DNA of 64,000 nt, from the NCBI GenBank assembly GCA_026874595.1, contig CM049320.1, positions 23,137,714-23,201,713 of the forward strand, given 5' to 3'. Positions 52,484-64,000 of the stretch are shown piece after piece. This DNA is from Sipunculus nudus. Taxonomy: Eukaryota > Annelida > Sipuncula > Golfingiida > Sipunculidae. The number at the start of each line of letters is the position of its first letter. The stretch's first letter is position 1. A program made the position numbers and the translations under genes. The notes under the pieces were generated by a model, which was not told the origin of the DNA, did not search any database, and saw only the letters and a program-made list of their open reading frames with translations.

Positions 52484-54110
52484 CACACATACTTTACTGA
52501 ATCATTGCTTCCTTCATAAAAATACATTATACTTGGCAGTAACTAAAATCGCCCAATAATTTACCACATTACAAAAGATAGTTGCCTAGTTGAGCAAAAT
52601 GGCCGACATATAAAATACTGTCTATGACATGGGTTGCACCCTACATGCCAAGTGTCAAATATATGACATGTTATGTTGTTTGTTTTCCACAAAATATTTC
52701 CCAAACGCCTGCCATAGTAAACGTAATATTTCAAACTTCAATTATTATGAGGCCGTATCATAGATTTTTAAGTTGCTTCCAACACCACACCATGGAAATG
52801 TCATTACTTTACTGTAAGCTTTTATATATGCTATTGTTCCACAAATTATATTGAAAATCTAAAGATATTCGAGAGAAAAAAAGAGGCCATACTGCAGATA
52901 AGAAGAAGTTGAATTCTGGATGAAAGAAAATTGTATTTTTCCGATTGGTTTATCCTAGTACTCATTTTCGTATTGTCCATCAGTCCCTGAAATTTAATAA
53001 ACGTTCATTTTGAGAGATATTGCACGAACAAACACGCAGTAGAGTACACAAACGTAACACGCGGATCACCTATCCCTCGGCCATCGTCTTTGGCAGAAGA
53101 AATCACTCAACCTTTAGGAAATGAACGTTTTTTCTAGTGTAACCATATATGAAAAGAGGCATCAGTTTCATACACCTCCTGTATGCTAATTGATTTATAT
53201 CTTACTCAGCACGGTCCCTTTAAATCACGTATTTTTGTCAAAATTACATCCACTCTCATCCTGTGCTCATAGTTTTTTTTCCGTTTATTTTTTCGATGCC
53301 ATTGGATTTATAGAGAAATATATACTCTCTAAATATATTTTGTTCTCTATTAAATATAACGGTAGTCTCGGTTTCGTTGGTTTTATCCAAATAATAGCTA
53401 ATACTAAATGTACTTTTTACGCACAGAGATTTACCAGAATAAGTATATGTTCTAGATAATCTGAGGATTTTTTTTTATCTTCTAATCTGCAGTTTTTTTT
53501 TATATTTCTTTTGCAATGCTCAAAGTTTCGAATGTTGAAATTTTGAAACAATCCAGATAAAATTCCTCACATACCTGTAACTCTACTTTCTTTTTTTAAA
53601 CTACATCTTCATCCAATGACGTATCAGTTCCTTTTTGGAGTTTTTATGAAGGAGACCATGGTTGTAAAAGATATTTTATTCAAATAAATTTTTTAACGTT
53701 CTTAGCTGTAGTTTCATGAAAACTGACAGAAAACTCTCCAGAGCTGTTTGATGTCTACATATACATGTAGTATTCTTTCAGCAGTAACTATGCATCCTGT
53801 GTGTTCACAAAAAAAGAAATTAATGTTCATTCTCTCCTGCTCATCCGTTTTCCATTTACACGGGAACCTTATGACCTATCATAATAAAAGGCCTCTATCG
53901 GTTTTTCAATTATAGTATCCTGTACCCATTATTTTATTTCTATACTTTTGATTATGCTATTACTTTTTAGGCATTATCACATGTTACGCGAAACATCAGA
54001 GTGTGACCAATCTTCCCTTGCAATCAAGAGGCTCTACATATCATTGACCTGTATGCTTCGGGCATTGAATGATAATTACCTTTTATTCCAAGAGACAACT
54101 TTTTAAGAAT
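51600..54110. other. Unassigned AT-rich DNA (possible intron or upstream region of the CCP gene)
   Basis: Includes a TA microsatellite at 52431-52480. No signal-peptide exon for the minus-strand CCP gene could be recognised here. Confidence 0.4.
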
Positions 54111-54114
54111 ATTA

Positions 54115-54540
54115 TATCAAACTAGAAATGCCTTCAGAGAGCGCAGAGCACCGCAAAGGCAGCTCATTAGACATATCCTTAAGAGGCATTGTCAGAAAGG
54201 CAACACATTTCCTTATAAAAAAAAGGCTCCAAAGCTGTACGTTGATTTACTGACACCTTTAAGGGAAACGGCACGTACACGTGGAGTGACGTCATTGCAC
54301 TGTGTGACGTCACGACCTGCACTCCAAATATGGTCATATCGTCACCTGCTAAGTCCCCTTTTTAACAAATGTGCTATAAAACATCACAAAACACTCCAGA
54401 ATTTAATCAGTTGTTCCTTGTACCATTGCCGAGTTCTCCAGAAAATTTACTCAAAATCCGTTCTTAGCTTTTTCAGTAAGGTTGCTAACAGACAAACCAA
54501 AATATAAGCTAACCTCCGTTGCTTGGCGGAGGTAATTACA
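54115..54540 (+). mobile_element. RTE-like SINE/LINE tail, best-kept copy
   Basis: ACTAGAAATGCCTTCAGAGA, then AGCACCGCAAAGGCAG, then AGAATTTAATCAGTTGTTCC, CAGAAAATTTACTCAAAATC, TGCTAACAGACAAACC and CTAACCTCCG..GGCGGAGGTAA. The order is that of RTE-type retroposon 3' regions common in aquatic animals. Confidence 0.5.
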
Positions 54541-55263
54541 AACTTACCCTTGGTTTGCAAATTAATGGCAATTATTTTTCTCTGCCGCAATGTAGACTAA
54601 AACGTCCTTACCTGTGTTTCCTGTGGAACAGAGAACAAGAACCGATAATATCAATGGCAGCATGGTTCGAGCGGTTCATCACGCGTGCAGGCTCTTGCGC
54701 TCTGACAGAGGAACTTGGCGTTGTCATCTATAAACCTGGCAGTGGTTGCATAATAAATTCTAATGGTGACGCTACATCTTCATTGTCATGACGTCCTGAC
54801 ACAAGAGGCCTTGCTCTTTCCATATAGGGCTTTTCCCGCTTTATGGGGTTATGTGCTGGTTACTTTGGCCCGTATTGAAAACGTTAATACATACACGTAT
54901 TAATATCACGGCTTAGTTAGCCATTGCGCTAAATTGTAGGCTGGAGTAAACAAAAGCAGTATACTTTTATATATAAATATACCATGTATGAATATTTGAA
55001 TTCAATACTTCCCTTTTCAAATGAAACTTGTAAAGTACATTTGTTCAAATCACTCCCACTGTCACTGAAAAAAAAACAAATATTCTTGAATAGCATAAAC
55101 ACATCTACTATCCAAATATGATAGCAAAGGCAACATTACTCTCATATTGCTTATTTTCATATAAAGCTTATACGGTGTCTCTTGAATTTTTTTTTTTATT
55201 TTATATTCAATAAATTATGTGTAATTATGTTAATAGTAAGTGTATATCAATATCTAAAAAAAA

Positions 55264-55890
55264 TTCTATTGTTCATAAAAGTTATGTTCCAGGGCAACTT
55301 TAAGGGCACAAATTCTGAAAATTAGAAGGATCCTCCCTTTACTTGTAACATTATAAAAACAACTAAAAAATAACATTTACATAATTACATATTTCATTAA
55401 TATAGGATTTAAATATATGTTTAGGTATATTCCAGCATATATGCTGTAGCGTCATAGCATCTACGGACATCATTCTAAAATGTGCAAAGGCCCTGGATTT
55501 TTTAATGTCGATTTTTTATGTATTCGTTTATGATGCAATCGTACTTAAATAAAGATTAAGCCCATATGAAGTCAGAATAATAACCAGGTACCTTAATTGA
55601 ATCACTAATCACGAATCATGATATTTATGGGAGCGAACCTGGATGGTTGAGTAAAACAATCGCTTGAAGAACAGTACACGGACCATATTTGTCTTTTGCA
55701 GATCTCCCTTGGGCTTTCACGCTAAACTGCCATCGGCAGAACAAACACTTTCCCTAGAAGTTCATCTCATTAACAAATATATGGGAATCATTGTTTATAC
55801 ATTAAGTGTATGCAGAGGCATGATGCACAAAGTACAATGTTTTATTTTCTTTTTCAGCCGAATTATATAATTGATTATACATTAAAGACT
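55264..55890. repeat. Diverged tandem duplication, left copy
   Basis: Landmarks CCAGGGCAACTTTAAGGG, ATATGTTTAGGTATATTCC, TCTAAAATGTGC and TGTCTTTTGCAGATCTCCCTTGGG recur in the right copy in the same order. Confidence 0.65.
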
Positions 55891-56089
55891 TGTTAATGGT
55901 ATTGATTTCCTCATAAAAGCTGTGGCCGTGACGCGCAAACAATTCATGAGAACCCCGCGCGTAACCTAAAGTAATGCTTATGTTGTGATCAGGTTTAGGG
56001 GATTATTACAAACACCATTAGTAAAATAAATCATGGTATAAGGCTACACCCACTGTTATTCCAGACTGTATGCCTCTGTCTTTTTTATA

Positions 56090-56260
56090 AGCTCAGCTGA
56101 CTGATGGTCAGCTGAGGTATCACGACGGTGCTTTGTCCGTTGTCGGTCCTGCCGTAAAGCGCAGGTTGTCCGTCAGCAGACCACAAATTCTACGGTAAGG
56201 GATCATCAATCTAACATGCATTCTTAGATTCTGAAAATAACTATGGCTTAACCATGGTCT
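56090..56260 (+). mobile_element. Hairpin-headed element fragment between the duplicated blocks
   Basis: AGCTCAGCTGACT-GAT-GGTCAGCTGAGGT (about 56092-56120), then TTTGTCCGTTGTC and CCGTCAGCAGACCACAAATTC. Same family as the head at 10892. Confidence 0.6.
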
Positions 56261-56389
56261 AAATAATATGGCAGATCGGTCACAGACTATAGACAATAGA
56301 TGAAAATGGAGCGCTTTCTAAAATAATCGTGAGCACGACATGTTCACTTAATGAAACATTTGTATAATCGGCAAGCAGTATGCCTGTAT

Positions 56390-56985
56390 ATCTAACTATA
56401 TCATGATAAATCTAGGGCCACTTGAAGGGGAAACTAAGGCGATCCTTGCTTTGTAACATATAAAAATTATATTTACATAAACTAGTCGAACGTTAAATAT
56501 ATTAGTATTTTAGTATTTAAACATATGTTTAAGTTTATTCCTGCATATCTGTTGTAAATATATAACGTCCACCGACATCACTCTAAAATGTGCGAGAGGT
56601 CATGGATTTGTTAATGACAATTTTATGATTGATTCCCCTCTGAAAAGTACCTTACTAAATTTTATTATGTGCCACTTATGAAACAGGATGATAAACATGT
56701 GCCTTAATCAGTCTGACTGCATTACCAGAATATAAAATGTGAACGATGTCATATTTTATAAGAGCGGATCGAGCTGTCTGTATTATAAATCAAAATGTTC
56801 GTTTGAATTACAGTACACTGAGCCAAGGTTTCTAAATGTGCCTTTTACAGATTCCCTTGGGGATTTAAAATAAGGCTGCGATCGGTGGATCAAACACAGC
56901 TTCCACCAGTTCGCAATTAACAAAAATTGGAAAATAATTGTTTATAAATTAGAACTATAAACACAAAGTGCAATAATTGAGTTTA
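56390..56985. repeat. Diverged tandem duplication, right copy
   Basis: CTAGGGCCACTTGAAGGGG, ATATGTTTAAGTTTATTCC, TCTAAAATGTGCGAG and GCCTTTTACAGATTCCCTTGGG correspond to 55264-55890. The offset is about 1.12 kb. Confidence 0.65.
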
Positions 56986-57404
56986 CATAAAAGACCCATT
57001 TATCCTGCATTCAAAAAATCTACAGTATTAAGCTTTTGATATTAATTTGATTTATAAGTCAGACTGAATTCCAAAAGTCAATATCTTTGATGTGTTAACG
57101 TCGAAAAGACAAGAATTTCTAAAAGAAAAATCAAGTATGGTTTGAAATATTAATTTAACAGTGAACGGAGGAGGAGAACTAAGCATGAATAAATAAAATA
57201 AATTAAACTTTGATTTATTACCACACTATATGTATTATACTTATAACTCCCACTTATAAGCCACATGTGTCGACCATCAGGTCTCCCTGTTGCATGCTAA
57301 TTCGCCGTGCCGACACATACATGTAGTGGGTAGCAATCTGACGTCACTACTCTGACGTCATATCGCTGTTTCCTATGAAAGTGTGCAAATACACAGAGGG
57401 GTTG

Positions 57405-57527
57405 GGGGATCTGTCGTGGCTTATTGGTGAAAGCAGCCAACTTGGAAGCTGAAGATTATGTGTATTCTGCTTCCACCTTTATATAAAATGAACCAGCATG
57501 GCTATTTATCTCTCTCTTTCTCTCTCT

Positions 57528-57530
<3 letters not shown>
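57405..57530 (+). mobile_element. Probable tRNA-derived SINE with pyrimidine/TA tail
   Basis: GATCTGTCGTGGCTTATTGG, then GAAAGCAGCCAACTTGGAAG, a degenerate B-box region, and the tail TGAACCAGCATGGCTATT followed by CTCT and (TA)n. The tail phrase recurs at about 49497. Confidence 0.45.

Positions 57531-57574
<44 letters not shown>
57531..57574. repeat. TA microsatellite
   Basis: Uninterrupted TA repeat directly after a CT-rich run. Confidence 0.95.
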
Positions 57575-57575
<1 letters not shown>

Positions 57576-58229
57576 CCATACATCCATACGTTTTAATTGG
57601 AACGAACTCTCATTACATGACGAAACGAAATGGATTATTGATAGTGTCGGCCTTACAAACACCAGTAAACTGGTCCTAAGCCTTAAAATGCAATGTGTAT
57701 CGAGTTTAGTATTATTCTACAAAATAAGCTTATGTACATATCCGAACTGTTTAATTTCAAGGAAATCCCAAACTTGCCTTCCACCGAAAACTCATTGTCA
57801 AAGTATGGTTTTTCCAGGTATGGAATGTTTACACGTCTATTCTCTTGCACGTCATGCAATCACTTCAGTAATTCAAATTGTTATAGACATCATACGACTT
57901 CAACTACCATGCAGTTATGCGACCACTCACGTGCTTCCTGTACAAACATTGATGGATATTAAAAACAGAGATGCATACGTGTAGGACAGTATTATCACAA
58001 ATATTAACAGGATGGAGATGCATGTATCAGTGGTATTCTTCTTTACATTGCTATCACCTTGCCTGAGCATTATTGGCTATGTATTTATTATTTATAGATT
58101 TGTACAGTAATTGGAACAAACAGATATTGAAGAAATATGAAGATTAAAGTCGTTAAGCAAAAAATATAGCAGCCAGACAAAAGGACAACAGATAGATACA
58201 AAGTAAAGAAGACATAGTCTTATTCATGC

Positions 58230-58790
58230 GAGGGAGACGCAGACAGAGATAAAAAAGACGGAAAACAAGCAGACAGGGACAGAAAAACACAGCAGAGAGA
58301 CATACATAGTGAAAGAGGCACAGGTAACAGAGAGAAAGCAGGACAGAAAACAGAGAGAGACAGAGACGAAAAAAGACATAAATAAAGGCGGAGAGAATGA
58401 GACATGATAGCGAGAGCCAGGACAGAAACAGAGGCAAGACATAGAGCGACAGAGACAGACAGAGACTGAGAGAGACGGTAAGAGAGACAGAGAAATAGAG
58501 TAACAGAGAGGACAGAAAGACAGACAATGGGGAGAGACAGGGAGTAAGATGAGACATAGCGTAATAGAGACAGGCAGAACGACAGAGACTGGGAAAGATA
58601 CGGGATGAGAGAAATAGAAATAGAGCGAGAGACAGAGAAAAATAGAGCGACAGAGACAGACAAAAAGACAAAACCTGGAAGTATGACGAGGAGAGAGAAA
58701 GAAACACTAAGAAAACAGGGACAGATAGAAAGACTAAGACGTGGAGGGAGACAGAAACATAGAGCGACAGAGACAGACCTTAAATCAGAT
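58230..58790. repeat. Purine-rich GACAGA/GAGA imperfect repeat
   Basis: About 560 bp in which the plus strand is overwhelmingly A and G, built from variants of GACAGA, AGAGACAGAG and GAGCGACAGAGACAG. The 184-codon and 147-codon minus-strand frames (Leu/Ser/Phe-rich) are composition artefacts. Confidence 0.85.
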
Positions 58791-58859
58791 TCGGGGAGTC
58801 ACAACCTTACCTGTAGATATGTTTTAATAAAAACCACTTTGGGAGCACTATCAAGGTGA

Positions 58860-61800
58860 CTATGGTCTAATCTTAATTATCTTATGCAATATGACCTTGA
58901 GCGGTTAAATTCGACAGGACGTCATGATCAATGGTTAATGGTTAAGATAAGAAACTGCTGTCGATATTGTTTCCTTTTAGAAACACAGATGTAAAAGAAT
59001 ATTAGATTTTCCAATATAGGATTTTGTATTTATTTTACAAAATCGTATAATGCCTTTTGTACCCAGTGCTCCATAGGTTAGCAGGTCTTGTCACTGAGAC
59101 CAGTCATTGAAAATGATTTTTCGAATCTGTCATTGACAAGTGCAAGTTTTTTTCACAGTTTTAAGATAATTTTATGAACGCTGGTCAGCTTCAATCTAGA
59201 CATTCATGGTTATATTACTAGACGGTTGGGGTTAACTATTAGGAATTTACCAGGCTTGGCCGGCAGTGGGTAGTGCAGAAAATATTTACATCATTCATGA
59301 AAGTGCTTTGTTCGTGCGGGGGAGGGTATGCCCACTTTAACCCTAAGACTATTGTCCCTGTTATTGTGTAAGGGGGTCTCGGCGGATATGTTGAAAACTC
59401 ATTTAATTAATCTCGCCAGCACTGGGGCCACAATACCAAAACAAAATTGATCGTCTTTATTTCAATTGGGTCTCCATGGGAGAGGTATTCTGAGTAGACG
59501 GCCACGAATTTCGAAGGAGGTTTGTGAACACTGAAATTCCGATGCTGAAGTTAAATTTTAAAATCCTCGGTGTGCACATGCCGTATTGCAATAATGTGCT
59601 GGGTGCTCGACTGTGGCCATTACAAAGGCGGGCAGGCTACCTGGAGTGATCAGTCAGCAACCAGAGCGTACTGCAGCTCGGGCCACGAGGCGCACGCTGG
59701 CTTGTTTCCATTTAACTATGAGAGGTTGAGATATGGCACTGGTTGATACTGAAGTTCCTTAAGGTCTAATGATCGTCAAGCAACCTTGATTTAATTAAGC
59801 ATTAAAATTCATATTAAAATGAATTTAAGCCACAATGATATAAACATATTGGAATTTCTTACAGTATCCGATGTTAGACGAAATGTATATGAACATTGTC
59901 ACAGAATTTGCTTTGAAGATTTTAAACTAAATATTTTATTTTATATATTTTGAAACGCAATAAATCTTACATTTGGCAAAGAGTATGTATGTGAAAACTT
60001 TAGACACGAAATAACTAGCAGCAACCGATATCACCCTAGAATGATGAAACCTATAGATTACAGAATATTTAATAGGCCTAATTAGCCTTAAATAAGATAT
60101 TTTTGTTCTAAAACTTTTTAAATGATTCACATCTTAATACTTTAAAACTTTATCCAGCCTTTCATATAATTTTTTTTTATAATTAAAAAAAATCATCGAA
60201 TCCCGATGTTAATCGACAGAGTTCTAAAAAACACCCGAACTCGCTTTGCCCAATGGAGGCTAGGAACTAAGCTATAAACCATCCAGCAACACGTAATATG
60301 AATATCTAAACAAGAGGGACTTTTCCACAAGGTTGCGTATTTACCGCGTAAAATGTGAACGATATCAGTGAATGTCGACGCTATTAGCTGGCTTTCACAG
60401 AGATATACACAAAGACACACGCGCCTTCAAGACAACCAGTAGGGCGTAATACTTATAAATAAGAAGCAGCCAATGCCAAGCAATGCAATGTTTAACGGTT
60501 AGTATTATTGGACTACTTCATGAAAAGAAAATATTTCTAAACCAAGATTTTTGAATATATTAAAATTACATAGAAATATTTAATATTTAGCATAAAATAA
60601 GATAATTACATGGATGAAATAGTTATAAGCTCTTGCCAGGTAAAGTTTGCTGAAATAACAAGTGGTTATTTCATAATTCATGACATATTCTTGATACCAC
60701 GGCTTTTACCCGTATAGGATGGCACTGACGTAATTCTGGGCAGTAATACAGGCCTAAACAAAAATCTCCGATCTGTATAATAGTTCAGTGTTTGCAGTAA
60801 CAAGTGTATGCAGCCCTGGCTGACTGACAAGCGACCTCTGTACGCCTGTCAATCAACGATGTGCCGTGCACCGCCAGTAAATAATTAACCAAAAAGGAAT
60901 GGATTTCCCTGTTTGTTCGCCTAAATGACGCGTGGTCCTGTATACACCCCACGATGGGTTATCATTTAATAAAATGCTATGTTTTCAAATTGATACAATA
61001 TAACACAAGGCCAGTTTCTTTGTGACAAGATAGATATAATAAACAACTAAAAGGTCATGGTTTTGCGTACAAAATGTACATTTTTTACAATTATTAGAGT
61101 GTTGGCTTCTTTTAATAACGGAGCTAGGATACTGTATTATCTTAAATTCATTTGATATAAGTAGGTATAGGGTATACATTGTACTGAAGTAAAGGACATT
61201 CCTGAAAAGGTTTGTCATTCAGTACAGGTTACCATTCTTTTCTTGGTACTGTATGTCGACATCATTGTTCATTCCTGTAATTTAAAAATGTCGCTTGTTC
61301 CCGCAGCTTACACTACTCAGGCAAGGCCAAGACCGTACGTACACGCTGCAAACGCTAACGCGCGTTTTGTGCACGTGGGGAGACACCGACTTAATACATA
61401 TCGTGTTGATTTGAATAAAAGTGTAAATAAAATTGTCTACTTTGACACTTGGCTTGCGGCGTTTAATTTGGTAACACAAAGAACTCGCGCAAGAATGTTC
61501 ATGACAGCACCCCAATTGCAAGAAAGCGCAAATCTGGCATCCAACTGGAGGAATCTTGCGTCAAGAACTTCTAAATGATACTGCGTAAAGCCGCTGTGTT
61601 AAAATGGACGGGCAACATCTTATTCACTACCACATGATTTGAATGAAAATTTAAGGGACTGACAATCCAAAGTTCAAATGTGGATAAATTTTTCAGTTTT
61701 CATCAATATTCAAGTACACCCAGCAATGTTATGTTCTATTTATTACATAATTATATGTTTTTATTAAAGGGGCCATATCACTTATCTGGCCTTAATAAAC

Positions 61801-62765
61801 TTAAGGTAATTCCTGGAGCATTTATAAAAAAATATAACAAAAAACATGAATATAACCGCACCCAGACTGCTTGCTTTGTTTATATCAACGTGTTTATAAT
61901 ATGTGGGGGCCCGGCGGAATAACACAAGGGCATCTGGTAGCAAGTCCGATAAGCCAGAACTTTGCAAAGGTGTTTTGCAACAAATGACCTTTCTACCTCC
62001 GCATATATGCAACCTACCACATTATATTACACGTTTGCCCGTTTGTCTAATTTTTTGTGCAGAAACACGTTTTTCAGTTTATCCCTTTCTATAACCTTAT
62101 AAAATGTATTACTCCGTCAAAGCCATATAAAATGATGCAGGAATAAAACCTGAAGATGTGGTTAATGCCTTAATACTCCACTTAGAAAATTCTCTGTAAA
62201 TGCGGTAATGCCCTAAGAGTTAAGCTTTTAATATTTTCAAAGCATACAAAACCAATAATTAGTCAGACTTGGTTAACTTACCAACTGCAAGGGTAGGGAG
62301 TATAGGACACAGAAGGAAATTTTGTTTTGCTCCCCATCATGTTAACGTCTTATCGGCTGTCATGTCTCTGTCCAGAACTTAACTCTCCATGACCAATAAC
62401 CCGTATCCATTACGACAGGACCTATGTAGCTTTGAATGACGTATTTCGAGGTCAGGTAAGGTTAGGTCACCCCGAAATAAGATAGGGCAGTAAAGAGTAC
62501 AGTGGAGCAGAAAACTTCAAACAAAAATAATTGAGGAAGCCCTCATTGTTTATAACAGGTGCGTGATGTGCGAAATTGGATAAGAAAAGATTGGCAGTAA
62601 TTGCCTTTTTTTGTTCATGTTAGAGGGGATGGAAAGTTGCTTGACAGGTAGCGACATCTATGGCCAGTTTTAGAAACTGCTTTTGTCCAGAAACTGAACA
62701 CAAATGCAGGTGTTAAGTTTGAGATTGATGAATAACAGGATGCCAATGCCGACTCTTTATTAAGG
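58860..62765. other. Unassigned DNA; a GC-richer patch at 61270-61580
   Basis: Two patches (59560-59720 and 61270-61580) are richer in CpG than their surroundings. The second holds a 97-codon frame from ATG 61288 with a basic, Ala/Arg-rich product not recognised as any family. No gene is called. Confidence 0.35.
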
Positions 62766-62769
62766 TTTA

Positions 62770-63110
62770 AAACTTCCTCAATACTTTTCGACAATACATA
62801 CTTTCAAAGTTTTCAAAGTCTGCACCAATAATACGTTCTGCAGTTTTCCTCGTTCTTTCCAATCTTTTTTGTTAGCAATACTCAGAATATTCCACCAGCA
62901 GATAATATTTAAGGTTACCACACTGTGTACAACAGATGTGCAAAACAAAGTTAGTATTATCTTATCAATATGGAAGCAGATCCTATTTCCAAGAAGGTAC
63001 ATCCTTTGTCTGCCTTTTTTACATAAGGCGTCTGTGTCATGTGACCATTTAAATTTATTGTCAATATCACGTAGTTCTAGTTCCGGGTTCAATAACCAAG
63101 TTCCAACCAA
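62770..63110 (-). pseudogene. Non-LTR retrotransposon relic (CR1/L2-like reverse transcriptase C-terminus)
   Basis: The minus-strand translation contains FKWSHDTDALCKKGRQRMYLL followed by VHSVVTLNIICWWN and, after a frame change near 62850, RKTAERIIGADFENFESMY and RKVLR. This is the typical tail of CR1/L2-type LINE ORF2: a KW..HTD..KKA.QRL..L block, then SV..Y...WFGN, then A.RIIG...SL...Y..R.LRKA. The catalytic RT core is missing. It is a 5'-truncated, frameshifted fossil. Confidence 0.68.
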
Positions 63111-63879
63111 GGCGATCTTTAAAATTCATGCTTCTCTTAACGTACTGGTTAGATGGGATTGATTGGAGTCCAGGAATTAAATATATAACTATTAGAGCAA
63201 ATACAGGACAGCGATCGGCATGTATGCTCTCCCGGTTACTCGAGCCATTTCAAACTACATGTAAGTTGACTCTTACTTGATTCTTAACTTTTAATATTGG
63301 TATTTAGAACACGCGCTGATATGTTAGCGTTCATGTTTTAGTTCATTTTATACAACCTTTTTATACAACACCTGACTTGAACTCAGCTTTGTTTAAAATA
63401 TGACATGAGGTATAGAATAAGCAACAGCAGTTACTTTTTTAAATAAAACTAGTGGTAGCTGACACTACTGCTCTTTAATTCATTTGTTGACTATCAATAT
63501 AGCAGGGTACATGCATGTCAAATAATCAAAATAAACTGAATCTTTATTCCAGAAAGGCATTTTATTAGGTGTTACAATTATCGTTTCCAGCTTTTTTTAG
63601 TATATTTACGGGTTATATTTTTTTCTGTGCTTATATTATTCTAAAGGGGTCATGATGGGGTAATAATAAAACATTTTAAAAACAGCAAAACGGATCGTAC
63701 GTGTCGCCACTAGTCATCAACATAAGACAAGTCTTCTGCCAACCTGTTTTTCAAAATAACCCATAAATCATGAGATATCAGCATATGAGGTAAATTTTTT
63801 ATGTTATTTCTGATTTACTCAGAGAAAACATAGGTCAGAGTGATTATAGTTTATGTTTTCTTAGAGTACTCATTAGACT

Positions 63880-63998
63880 CCTTACCAACAGTTTGTGTCT
63901 TGCTGTAGAACAAACGCCGCCATAGGCCGGACAGCCGACGGACAAAGGACTATCCGTATACCTCAGTTGACTTTTAGTCAGCTAAGTTAATAAGAAAA
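63880..63998 (-). mobile_element. Hairpin-headed element, minus strand, running off its head at the window end
   Basis: Read on the minus strand, AGCTGACTAAAAGTCAACTG then CCTTTGTCCGTCGGCTGTCC matches the heads at 4491 and 10892. The body continues leftwards and is too diverged to delimit. Confidence 0.55.
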
Positions 63999-64000
63999 AC

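Noticed and set aside
57456-57679. ORFs with YIYIYI runs near 57.5 kb (and at 15.2 and 35.6 kb)
   Set aside because: Translations of TA microsatellites.
58153-58707. 184-codon minus-strand ORF rich in Leu/Ser/Phe, looking like a membrane protein
   Set aside because: It is the complement of a GACAGA-type purine tract. Overlapping frames give equally long Leu/Ser-rich products, so length and composition come from low complexity.

Overview
The window is eukaryotic, AT-rich and intron-rich. It looks like a lophotrochozoan, most likely a mollusc and probably a bivalve. This is inferred from one gene split into small exons with GT/AG introns, from repeats resembling bivalve 'pearl'/Helentron-type elements (hairpin heads followed by runs of TCCGTCCG, tandem-repeat cores, 3' hairpins ending in CTAG|T), and from long TA microsatellites. 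There is nothing bacterial: no operons, Shine-Dalgarno sites or long ORFs. Almost all short ORFs in the window are chance frames inside repeats.

Left and centre (3585-36119, + strand): one gene can be read across the window, a PM20D2-type M20 peptidase (Xaa-Arg / beta-alanyl-lysine dipeptidase family). It has seven coding exons with consistent splice phases and a 394-residue predicted protein that keeps all expected metal ligands. Its introns hold most of the mobile DNA: tandem-core Helitron-like elements in introns 1 and 2, a long inverted-repeat element and a 180-bp-core element in intron 2, a 2.25-kb TA-flanked inverted-repeat element in intron 5, and a three-level nest in intron 6. In that nest a non-coding LTR retrotransposon sits in a hAT-like element, which sits in a pearl-like element.

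Centre right (36.6-44.8 kb): a pogo-like MITE, a second MITE-like repeat, a decayed alpha-1,3-fucosyltransferase (GT10) copy on the minus strand, then a large dimeric satellite array built around the 12-bp palindrome GGTGGCGCCACC. Two further tandem-core elements are nested one inside the other within that array.

Right (48.3-51.2 kb, - strand): four phase-compatible exons of a secreted or extracellular protein. They encode two cysteine-rich repeats resembling the PCSK9 C-terminal V-type fold, followed by one Sushi/CCP domain. Both ends of this gene are missing. The rest, to 64 kb, is mostly unassigned AT-rich DNA with SINE/LINE relics, a diverged tandem duplication at 55.3-57.0 kb, a 0.6-kb purine-rich GACAGA tract and a CR1/L2-like reverse transcriptase fragment.

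The two genes show no sign of functional linkage. The main interest of the window is the architecture of its repeats.
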